A stretch of DNA of 64,000 nucleotides, from assembly GCA_004028795.1 (NCBI GenBank), contig SAIW01000008.1:186001-250000 (forward strand). The letters run 5' to 3'. A program made the translations under genes and the position numbers. Below are positions 23,725 through 31,363 of the stretch, in pieces. Position 1 is the first letter of the stretch, and each line of letters begins with the position of its first letter. Below the pieces are notes generated by a model that saw only the letters and a list, made by a program, of their open reading frames with translations, ran no database searches and was not told the origin of the DNA. The stretch comes from Chitinophagaceae bacterium (GTDB lineage: Bacteria; Bacteroidota; Bacteroidia; Chitinophagales; Chitinophagaceae).

Positions 23725-23815
23725 AAAATCAATCACCATCATCATTCGTTTATTAATATATGTTGCCATTGGTTTTGGTGTTGCCTTCTTTTGGCATAAA
23801 ATGAAAAGTAATTAA
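23717..23815 (+). CDS. 32-residue single-span membrane miniprotein
   Basis: ATG 23717 overlaps the preceding gene by eight bases (ATGAATAA). The product begins MNKKSITIIIRLLIYVAIGF and ends FFWHKMKSN: a Lys-rich start, one hydrophobic helix, and a basic tail. The overlap suggests translational coupling. Paralogue 2 has no equivalent downstream. Its shortness means chance cannot be ruled out. Confidence 0.5.
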   Translation: MNKKSITIIIRLLIYVAIGFGVAFFWHKMKSN

Positions 23816-23949
23816 ACTGCTGATACTTTACCCGACAACCTCTTTAAGAGCTGTCGTTGGTTTACATAATTTATACATCAGTACATTTTTCAAATTTGCA
23901 CATTCACATTTTCTATCTATCTTACCCATCCTTCAAAAAACAAAATAAC

Positions 23950-25257
23950 ATGAGAAAATTTTTGCTGTTGCCGGTATTGCTTATAAGCATAAGCTGTACT
24001 TTATCGGCACAAACAAAACCCATTGCTTTTAAAGGGGCAACCATTTATCCCGTTACGGGCAAACCCATTACCAACGGCACTTTAATTGTACAAGACGGAA
24101 AAATTGTAGCGGTTGGAGATGCTTCATTAAACATACCTTCAGATGCTGTTGTGCAAGATGCTAAAGGCAAAGTAATTATGCCCGGCATTGTTGATACACA
24201 TTCTCATTTAGGAGGCCCTGAAGGTGGCGATAATTCTTCTGCATTAAATCCTGATACAAGAGCATTCGATGCTATCAATCCCACCAGCGATGGTTTTAAA
24301 AAAGCATTGGCAGGCGGTTTAACTACTTTAAACATTATGCCCGGCAGTGGCCATTTAATGAGCGGACAAACCGTGTATGTTAAAATGCGTGAAGCACAAG
24401 TAATGGAAGACTTAATTATAGTAAATGAAAAAGGTGTTTTTGGTGGAATGAAAATGGCTAATGGTACTAACCCCATGCGTGGTACAACAGGCTTTCCGGG
24501 AACAAGAGCAAAGAGTGCTGCAATGGATAGAGATTTATTTGTAAAAGCACAGGAGTATAAAAAGAAAATTGAAAAGGCAGGCAAAGATTCATCCAAATTG
24601 CCTGAAAGAGATTTGCGTTTAGAACCGTTGGTTGAAGTGTTGCAGGGCAAACGAGTGGTACATTTTCATACACATAAAGAAAATGATATTTTAACTGCTA
24701 TTCGGTTAAGTCAGGAGTTTGGTTTCAGAGTAGTATTGCATCATGTAAGTGAAGGATGGAAAGTGTACGAACAAATTGCAAAAGCCAATGTGCCTTGTTC
24801 AATTATTGTAATAGAATCTCCTGGTGGCAAATTAGAAGCAATGGATTATTCATCTACTAACGGTGCTGCTTTATCAAATGCAGGTGTGTTAACAGGTTTT
24901 CATACAGATGATGGCGTTACAGATTCCCGCTTATTAATCCGTGGTGCTGCATTAAGTGTTAAGGCTGGCATGAGTAAAGAAAAAGCATTAGAAGCATTAA
25001 CTATTAATGGTGCAAAAATGTTGGATTTATCTTCCCGTATCGGTTCTTTAGAAAAAGGGAAAGACGCAGATTTTATTATTCTTTCAGGCGATCCTTTCAG
25101 TGTATATACCAAAGTTGAACAAACCTGGGTAGAAGGGAAAAAACGATACGATATTAAAAACCCTGAAGACAAAGCATTCTTAGTAGGAGGCTTTAAAGTG
25201 TATTCAACTGATAGAGAAGAATATCATAATCACGATGATGAAATAGGTAATCAATAA
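23950..25257 (+). CDS. Secreted metal-dependent amidohydrolase (intact active site)
   Basis: 435 residues from ATG 23950 (the upstream 31 residues lack family similarity). Signal peptide ending TLSAQ. Metal ligands of the amidohydrolase fold are all present: VDTHSHLGG (His84, His86), VVHFHTH (238-242), VVLHHVSEG (264-265), GFHTDDG (His318, Asp320). C-terminal KGKDADFIILSGDPF is typical of imidazolonepropionase-like enzymes. The substrate is unknown. Followed after 24 bases by a paralogue that has lost these ligands. Confidence 0.87.
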   Translation: MRKFLLLPVLLISISCTLSAQTKPIAFKGATIYPVTGKPITNGTLIVQDGKIVAVGDASLNIPSDAVVQDAKGKVIMPGIVDTHSHLGGPEGGDNSSALNPDTRAFDAINPTSDGFKKALAGGLTTLNIMPGSGHLMSGQTVYVKMREAQVMEDLIIVNEKGVFGGMKMANGTNPMRGTTGFPGTRAKSAAMDRDLFVKAQEYKKKIEKAGKDSSKLPERDLRLEPLVEVLQGKRVVHFHTHKENDILTAIRLSQEFGFRVVLHHVSEGWKVYEQIAKANVPCSIIVIESPGGKLEAMDYSSTNGAALSNAGVLTGFHTDDGVTDSRLLIRGAALSVKAGMSKEKALEALTINGAKMLDLSSRIGSLEKGKDADFIILSGDPFSVYTKVEQTWVEGKKRYDIKNPEDKAFLVGGFKVYSTDREEYHNHDDEIGNQ

Positions 25258-25281
25258 TCTAGCATTCACAAAAATTAATTC

Positions 25282-26493
25282 ATGAAACAGATACATAAAA
25301 TTATAAGTTGTTTGTTATGTGCCTTGCCTTGTATGGCATTGGCTCAAACAGCCATTAAAGCAGATATCATTTATACTGTAAGCGGCAGCCCTATTAAAAA
25401 CGGAGTAGTATTAGTTAAAGATGGAAAGATTGAAAATGTTGGTACTGCCAAAGAAATTTCAATCCCCAAAAATTACAAAATTGTTGAAGCCAAAGTAGTA
25501 ACACCCGGCTTGGTTGATGCAAGAAGCTGCGTGGGTTTATCGGGTGCATTAAATATTCCGACAGATCAGGATCAATTAGAAAAATCATCTCCCATACAAC
25601 CTGAGTTAAGAGCATTAGATGCTTATAACCCCGATGAGAAATTAGTAAAGTATGTAAGAGATTATGGTGTTACAACCATGCATACAGGTCATGGTATTGG
25701 TGCATTAGTGAGCGGGCAAACCATGATTGTAAAAACTAAACCCGGTAAGATAGACGAGGTAACATTGGTACCTGTGGAAATGCTGGCAATGACTATCGGC
25801 ACAACGGTTCAAAGCAATTTTACAAGCCCCGGTACCAAAGCAAAACAAATTGCTATGATAAGAACGGAGTTGGTAAAAACGCAGGGCTATATGCAAAAGC
25901 AAAACGATAAAGACACTTCCAAGCATCCTGCAATAGATTTAAAATATGAAGCATTAAGTAAGTTATTAAAAGGTGAAGTAAAGGCATTGATAACGGTAAA
26001 TACAACCAATGATATAATGAATGCCCTTCGGTTGGCAAAAGAATTTAATTTTAAATTAGTTATTGACGGTGCAGCAGAAGCATACAGATTAATTGATGAA
26101 ATAAAAGCGGCTAAAGCAGAAGTTATTTTGCATGCAACACTGGCACGTAACGGCGGTGATATGGTAAACATGACAAGAGAAAGTGCAGGCATACTTACGG
26201 CTGCCGGCATTCCTGTTAGTATAGAAACAGGCTTTGAAGGATATGTTCCTAAAACACATGTATTATTGTATGAAGCAGCATTGGCTGTAACTTATGGAAT
26301 GCCTTATGAAGAAGGATTAAAAGCTGTTACTTTAAACCCTGCTAAATTATTAGGCATAGATAAAAGAGTAGGCAGTATTGAAAAAGGAAAAGATGCGGAC
26401 TTAGTTTTATATGATGGAGACCCTTACGAATACCTGACCAATATTTGTAAAGTAATGATTGATGGTATTTGGGTAACAGAGAATTGTAAGTAA
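25282..26493 (+). CDS. Amidohydrolase-fold paralogue lacking metal ligands (pseudoenzyme)
   Basis: 403 residues, signal peptide ending MALAQ. Aligns along its length with the preceding amidohydrolase, including SGQTMIVKT and GKDADLVLYDGDPYEY, but VDTHSH is VDARSC here, HFHTH is ITVNT, LHHVSEG is IDGAAEA and FHTDDG is IETGFEG. With every ligand gone it cannot bind the usual zinc pair. The fold and secretion are kept, suggesting a structural or regulatory partner of the active paralogue. Ends with a strong terminator, so the two form one operon. Confidence 0.85.
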   Translation: MKQIHKIISCLLCALPCMALAQTAIKADIIYTVSGSPIKNGVVLVKDGKIENVGTAKEISIPKNYKIVEAKVVTPGLVDARSCVGLSGALNIPTDQDQLEKSSPIQPELRALDAYNPDEKLVKYVRDYGVTTMHTGHGIGALVSGQTMIVKTKPGKIDEVTLVPVEMLAMTIGTTVQSNFTSPGTKAKQIAMIRTELVKTQGYMQKQNDKDTSKHPAIDLKYEALSKLLKGEVKALITVNTTNDIMNALRLAKEFNFKLVIDGAAEAYRLIDEIKAAKAEVILHATLARNGGDMVNMTRESAGILTAAGIPVSIETGFEGYVPKTHVLLYEAALAVTYGMPYEEGLKAVTLNPAKLLGIDKRVGSIEKGKDADLVLYDGDPYEYLTNICKVMIDGIWVTENCK

Positions 26494-26515
26494 CTATACA
26501 GGTTATAATTCTATT

Positions 26516-26551
26516 ACCGCCGATAATGCTGTAACGCTATCGGCGGTTTTT
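26516..26551 (+). terminator. Rho-independent terminator of the amidohydrolase operon
   Basis: ACCGCCGATA (26516-26525) and TATCGGCGGT (26538-26547) form a perfect 10-bp stem with a 12-base loop, followed by TTTT. Confidence 0.9.
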
Positions 26552-26563
26552 AAATAAACACAT

Positions 26564-28687
26564 ATGAGAAAATTCTGGCTACTGTTTTTATTGCCCTTGC
26601 AAATTTTTGCACAAAATAATTTATCTGCAACCATACAGGCATTTGCTAAAACATCGGCGGTAAGTGGCAGAGAGGATGAAGCTGCAGCATTTGTTTTGCA
26701 ATTGTTTAAGCAAGGCATTTGCAAAAAAGATAAATTAGGAAATATCATTATTCAAATAGGCTCCGGTTCACCAAAAAAATTATTAACCACAGCTTTAGAT
26801 GAACCGGGTTATGTAATAAGTCAAATTCAAGAGGATGGGTATTTAAGAATTGCACCGGTTGGCTATGGTTTTAATGGCACTTTAGCTCATCAGTTTATAG
26901 AAGGGAATGAAATAAGTATTAATACCGATAAAGGAAAACAGTTTGGTATTTGTGCAGTGCCATCTCAACATTATGACAGAGGAGGAAGATTAATATCTGA
27001 AAGAAGTAAGACTCCGTTTCAATGGCAGGAAGCTTTTATAGATGTGGGAGCTGCATCATCAAAAGATATAACTGCAAAAGGCATTCAATTATTAGACCCT
27101 TTAACATTAAATAAAAAGCCTGTTGTTTATGCAAACAATTATATAGCTGCACCGTCTATTGCATCAAAAGCAGCAGTAATAGCCTTGGCTACTGTTGCTA
27201 AAACATTAATGAATGAAAAAGCAGAAGGTACAATTGTTATAGCTTTTACAACGTTAGAATTATTAAATGGTAAAGGCATTGAAGCAATAGCACACGAATA
27301 TGGGCCATTTGATGAAGTATATCAATTTAATAGATTTTTGAAAGATGAGGCATTGACTGAAATGAATATTTTGGTTGATAAACATATTCCTTCCATTACT
27401 ATTCAACAAAAAGTAAGTAAGCCTTTAATGGCTTTGCAATACAGCTCTACAGGGCAACCCGAATGGAATAATGCAAAACTGTATGCATTGGGTTTATCAG
27501 CAGATTATCATTACACACCGGTTGAAACAATTAATACAAAACAAGCTGAATTATTAATACAGGCCTGGCTACAGGCTGTACAGCAAAAACAATGGAATAT
27601 TTCTTACATCAATACACCGCAAATAAAAAATGCAGAAAGTAGTTTTAAAACTTTTAATAAAGAAGCGAATCTTTTATCATCACTCATTGCTGAATATGGC
27701 GTTAACCCTCAGGAAAAAAAGGTAAGAGATTGTATAATTAGTCAGTTACCTGCATGGGCAAAATATAATATTGATGAGAAAGGAAATCTTTCATGCACTT
27801 TCGGAAACGGTAAAGAACATATTGTGTTTGTAGCTCACATGGATGAAGTTGGATATGTAGTAGATAGTATCAGAGAGAATGGTATTTTAGTAATGAAAGA
27901 TAAAGGCGGGTCATTTAACTGGGTTTGGGAAGCTCATCCTGCTGTTATACATACCAACAATGAAAATATTAATGCTGTTTTTGAGCCGAGAACAGATTAT
28001 CAGATAGCTACTAAAAGATTTAATAATGGTATTGCTTTAACTGTTAATGCAGGATATCACTCTAAGCAGGAAGCAACTGTAGCAGGCATTACAGAAGGTA
28101 TTACCACTGTAACGATGCTTAAAAAAATGATTCGTTTATCAGAAGATAAAGCGGCTGCAAGAAGTTTTGATGATAGAGTTGGTTGTGCTGCTTTAATAAT
28201 GGCATTACAGAATATTAATCCTAATCAATTACCTTTTAAAGTAACATTTATATGGTCGGTTGGTGAAGAAATAGGATTAGTAGGTTCAACATTTGCTGCT
28301 AAAAATTATAAAGATGCAGCTATTGCTTACCCGATTGATACGTATGTTTCATCAGATGCACCAACAGAATCTAAACAGTTTGGTTATTGCCCTTTAGGTA
28401 ATGGTGCCGTAATAAGAGTTTTAGAAAGCATCAACTTCATTAATAAAAGTAGCTTAACTTATTTACAAAATTTAGCTAAGAAAAATAATATCAAAACACA
28501 GTATGGAATGACGATTGGCGGAACAGACGGTCAGGGATTTTTGAGTTATGGAATTCCTTCCGTACCGTTATCCTGGCCTGGAAGATATTCTCATTCTCCG
28601 GTTGAAATAATGGACTTTCATGATATACATAGCCTGATACAATTAATTCAAGCCATTATGAAGGATAATCAAAAAAAGTATAATTAA
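26564..28687 (+). CDS. Secreted tandem M42-type aminopeptidase with degenerate N-terminal half
   Basis: 707 residues, signal peptide ending QIFAQ. Two M42-like domains in tandem. The C-terminal one (about 365-700) has all co-catalytic metal positions: His425 and Asp427 in VAHMDEVGY, SFDDR (536-537), GEE (568-569), Asp598 in SSDAPTES and His677 in YSHSPVE. In the N-terminal one (about 20-345) the same places read TTALDEPGY, PSIASKAAV and TLELLNGK, so most ligands are lost. Normal M42 enzymes have one such domain of about 350 residues and form large assemblies. Followed by the penicillin-acylase-like gene after nine bases. Confidence 0.85.
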   Translation: MRKFWLLFLLPLQIFAQNNLSATIQAFAKTSAVSGREDEAAAFVLQLFKQGICKKDKLGNIIIQIGSGSPKKLLTTALDEPGYVISQIQEDGYLRIAPVGYGFNGTLAHQFIEGNEISINTDKGKQFGICAVPSQHYDRGGRLISERSKTPFQWQEAFIDVGAASSKDITAKGIQLLDPLTLNKKPVVYANNYIAAPSIASKAAVIALATVAKTLMNEKAEGTIVIAFTTLELLNGKGIEAIAHEYGPFDEVYQFNRFLKDEALTEMNILVDKHIPSITIQQKVSKPLMALQYSSTGQPEWNNAKLYALGLSADYHYTPVETINTKQAELLIQAWLQAVQQKQWNISYINTPQIKNAESSFKTFNKEANLLSSLIAEYGVNPQEKKVRDCIISQLPAWAKYNIDEKGNLSCTFGNGKEHIVFVAHMDEVGYVVDSIRENGILVMKDKGGSFNWVWEAHPAVIHTNNENINAVFEPRTDYQIATKRFNNGIALTVNAGYHSKQEATVAGITEGITTVTMLKKMIRLSEDKAAARSFDDRVGCAALIMALQNINPNQLPFKVTFIWSVGEEIGLVGSTFAAKNYKDAAIAYPIDTYVSSDAPTESKQFGYCPLGNGAVIRVLESINFINKSSLTYLQNLAKKNNIKTQYGMTIGGTDGQGFLSYGIPSVPLSWPGRYSHSPVEIMDFHDIHSLIQLIQAIMKDNQKKYN

Positions 28688-28696
28688 TAATTATTT

Positions 28697-31006
28697 ATGA
28701 AATTACTGTTATTAGCAGCTTTATTGCCATTACAATTATTGGCACAGTTTAATAAACAAGAAGTGCAACGTTATGAGCAACAGGCAAAACAGGTAACTAT
28801 TATAAGAGATAATTGGGGTATACCGCATATTTACGGCAAAACAGATGCAGACGCGGTTTTCGGGTTATTGTATGCACAGTGTGAAGACGATTTTAAAAGA
28901 GTGGAAATGAATTACATTGAAAAGCTGGGAAGATTGGCTGAAGTAAACGGTGAAAAAGATTTGTATAATGATTTGTTGGTAAGGCTGATTATTGATAGTA
29001 CCGATGCTATTAAAGATTATAATGAAGCACCGCAATGGTTAAAAAAATTATGTAATGCTTTTGCAGACGGCATTAATTATTATTTATACAAACATCCCCA
29101 AACAAAGCCGTTGTTGTTACAACACTTTCAACCCTGGTATCCTTTATTATGGACAGACGGAAGTATCGGTGCCATAAGCACAGCAGGGTTAACAGAAAGA
29201 GATTTGAAGAATTTATATGGAAGTGATGTAACTATTATATCGTCATTGCGAGGTACGAAGCAATCTAATGTAAAAGAATCGTCATTTCGAGATTGGGTTC
29301 CTACCCAACGAGAAATCTCTTTTAATAAAAGTGAGTTTTCTCGGCAAGAACCTCGCGATAATAAATTAATAAACGAAGACGAAAAACTTACCGGCTCCAA
29401 TGGTTTTGCATTTGCTCCATCCATTACAGAAAACCATAATGCCATATTGTATATCAATCCGCATGTAACATTTTATTTCCGCCCCGAAGTACATGTGGTA
29501 AGTGAAGAAGGTTTGAATGCATATGGTGCAGTAACATGGGGGCAGTTCTTTGTGTATCAGGGTTTCAATGAACATTGCGGTTGGATGCATACATCAAGTC
29601 AGGTTGATGTTTCAGATGCCTACATTGAAAAAATTTCCAAACAAAATAATCTGTACCTATATGAGTATGAGCATGTACAAAAGCCTGTAACAGTAAAAAA
29701 TATATCACTTTCATTCAAACAAAACAATGCTCTTCAAACAAAAAATATTAAAGCATTATATACACATCATGGTCCGGTAATGGCTTATAAAAACAATCAA
29801 TGGTTAAGCGTAAAATCTTATAATCGCTCTGTAATAAGTTTAAAACAAAGCTGGTTACGAACAAAAGCCAATTCATTTGAAGCGTTTAAAAAAGTATTGG
29901 ATATGAAGGCAAACACTTCTAATAATACCGTATATGCAGATGCTGAAGGAAATATTGCTTACTGGCATGGTAACTATGTTCCTGTAAGAAATAAAAATTA
30001 TGATTGGAGTAAACCGGTTGACGGAGCAACTGCTGCAACTGAATGGCAAGGCTTACATAGTGTTGATGATATTGTTCATGTAATTAATCCGATAAACGGA
30101 TGGTTGCAAAATTGTAACTCAACACCATTTACTGTGGCAGGAGATCAAAGTCCGAAAAGAGAAAATTTTCCCAGATATATGGCACCAGATGGAGAAAATT
30201 TCAGAGGTATCAATGCCGTAAAAGTGTTATCGAAAGAAAAAAATTATACAATAGACAAAGTAATCAGTGCAGGATATAACACCAATCTATCTTTTTTTGA
30301 AATAACTGTTCCCGCTTTAATAAAAGCATATAACACAACAACTGTTGATAGTTTCAAAACCTTATTAAAAGAACCAATAGAAATAATGCAGGCTTGGGAT
30401 TATCACTCAGGTGTAAACTCGGTTGCCACTACGCTCGGCGTTTTTTGGGGAACACAATTGTTATATACCATTAATCAATTAAATAGTAAAGAGTTTGTTG
30501 ATTTTGATGAATTTGATGATCAGGTTACCAAAACAAAAAAATTCATAGCAAATCAGGCTAATGCAGTAGCTATACTAAATATGTTTGTTTCGGCCATTCA
30601 CAACCTGAACCAACGGTACGGAACATGGAAAACATCATGGGGCAATATTAACCGATTTCAAAGAATCAATAATGAAATTGAGGGTAAGTTTGATGATAAT
30701 AAGGAAAGTATTCCGGTTGGGTTTACATCATCTGCTTGGGGGCAGTTATGTTCTTATACCAGCAAACAGTATGCAAATACAAAAAAGCTATACGGCGTTA
30801 ATGGAAACAGTTTTATTTGTGCAGTTGAATTTGGTAAGAAGATAAAAGCAAAATCATTATTAGCAGGTGGAGAGAGCGGAGATATCAATTCCAAACATTT
30901 CAAAGATCAGGCAGTAATGTATAGCAAAGGAATTTTTAAAGAGGTGTTGTTTTATAAAGAAGATGTACTGAATCATATCGAAAAAAAATATCATCCCGGG
31001 GAATAG
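28697..31006 (+). CDS. Penicillin acylase family (S45 Ntn-hydrolase), with repeat insert in the spacer
   Basis: 769 residues, signal peptide ending LQLLAQ. Alpha-chain landmarks VTIIRDNWGIPHIYGKTDADAVFGLLYAQCEDDF; beta-chain N-terminal nucleophile Ser234 in LTGSNGFAFAPS; oxyanion region NPHVTFYFRPEVH; late GNSFICAVEFG. The precursor should cut itself before Ser234. Residues 182-222 are encoded by a dispersed repeat (29241-29360, exactly 120 bases) directly before the cut site, where other family members carry a removable spacer. Probably hydrolyses amides such as acyl-homoserine lactones or N-acyl amino acids; substrate unknown. Confidence 0.88.
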   Translation: MKLLLLAALLPLQLLAQFNKQEVQRYEQQAKQVTIIRDNWGIPHIYGKTDADAVFGLLYAQCEDDFKRVEMNYIEKLGRLAEVNGEKDLYNDLLVRLIIDSTDAIKDYNEAPQWLKKLCNAFADGINYYLYKHPQTKPLLLQHFQPWYPLLWTDGSIGAISTAGLTERDLKNLYGSDVTIISSLRGTKQSNVKESSFRDWVPTQREISFNKSEFSRQEPRDNKLINEDEKLTGSNGFAFAPSITENHNAILYINPHVTFYFRPEVHVVSEEGLNAYGAVTWGQFFVYQGFNEHCGWMHTSSQVDVSDAYIEKISKQNNLYLYEYEHVQKPVTVKNISLSFKQNNALQTKNIKALYTHHGPVMAYKNNQWLSVKSYNRSVISLKQSWLRTKANSFEAFKKVLDMKANTSNNTVYADAEGNIAYWHGNYVPVRNKNYDWSKPVDGATAATEWQGLHSVDDIVHVINPINGWLQNCNSTPFTVAGDQSPKRENFPRYMAPDGENFRGINAVKVLSKEKNYTIDKVISAGYNTNLSFFEITVPALIKAYNTTTVDSFKTLLKEPIEIMQAWDYHSGVNSVATTLGVFWGTQLLYTINQLNSKEFVDFDEFDDQVTKTKKFIANQANAVAILNMFVSAIHNLNQRYGTWKTSWGNINRFQRINNEIEGKFDDNKESIPVGFTSSAWGQLCSYTSKQYANTKKLYGVNGNSFICAVEFGKKIKAKSLLAGGESGDINSKHFKDQAVMYSKGIFKEVLFYKEDVLNHIEKKYHPGE
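29241..29360 (+). repeat. CGTCATTKCGAG-type element inside the penicillin acylase gene
   Basis: Composite of CGTCATTGCGAGGTACGAAG (29241-), CGTCATTTCGAGATTGGGTT (29280-) and a closing TTCTCGGCAAGAACCTCGCG. Related elements are at 31012-31095 and 33745-33843. In this frame it encodes SSLRGTKQSN-like residues without stop codons. Confidence 0.8.
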
Positions 31007-31011
31007 TATAA

Positions 31012-31095
31012 CGTCATTGCGAGATTGGGTTCCTGCCCAACGTGGCAATCTCTATTTTAGGATGAGATTTCTCGGCATGAACCTCGAAATGACAT
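31012..31095. repeat. CGTCATTKCGAG-type inverted-repeat element, intergenic
   Basis: Begins CGTCATTGCGAG and ends CTCGAAATGACAT, which are terminal inverted repeats with one mismatch. The interior has the same GATTGGGTTCCTGCCCAACG and GAGATTTCTCGGCATGAACC blocks as the copy inside the acylase gene. Confidence 0.8.
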
Positions 31096-31123
31096 GATAA
31101 TCATTTTAAAATAAAATTTACCT

Positions 31124-31351
31124 ATGCCAAAAGAAACGTTCAAATACACTAATGGAGAAATTACAGTTATATGGAAGCCCCATGTTTGTATACACAGCAA
31201 AAAATGCTGGACTAATTTAAGAGCAGTATTCGATCCGTTTGTAAAGCCTTGGATTAATATGCAGGGTGCCACAACAGAACAAATTATTACACAGGTAAAT
31301 CAATGCCCGAGCGGGGCGTTGAGTATAGAAAATAATCAAGAACATTCTTAA
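31124..31351 (+). CDS. Small divergent Fe-S (Fer4_19/DUF1271-type) protein
   Basis: 75 residues. The pattern VCIHSKKCWTNLRAVFDPF, PWINMQGATTEQIITQVNQCPSGALS is the mono-cluster divergent ferredoxin domain often found alone or with CDGSH proteins. Three cysteines (22, 28 and about 60 in CPSGAL) are visible, and His24 may complete the site. Electron partner unknown. Cytoplasmic, between two secreted hydrolase genes, 12 bases before the DPP IV gene. Confidence 0.8.
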   Translation: MPKETFKYTNGEITVIWKPHVCIHSKKCWTNLRAVFDPFVKPWINMQGATTEQIITQVNQCPSGALSIENNQEHS

Positions 31352-31363
31352 TAACAAACAAGT

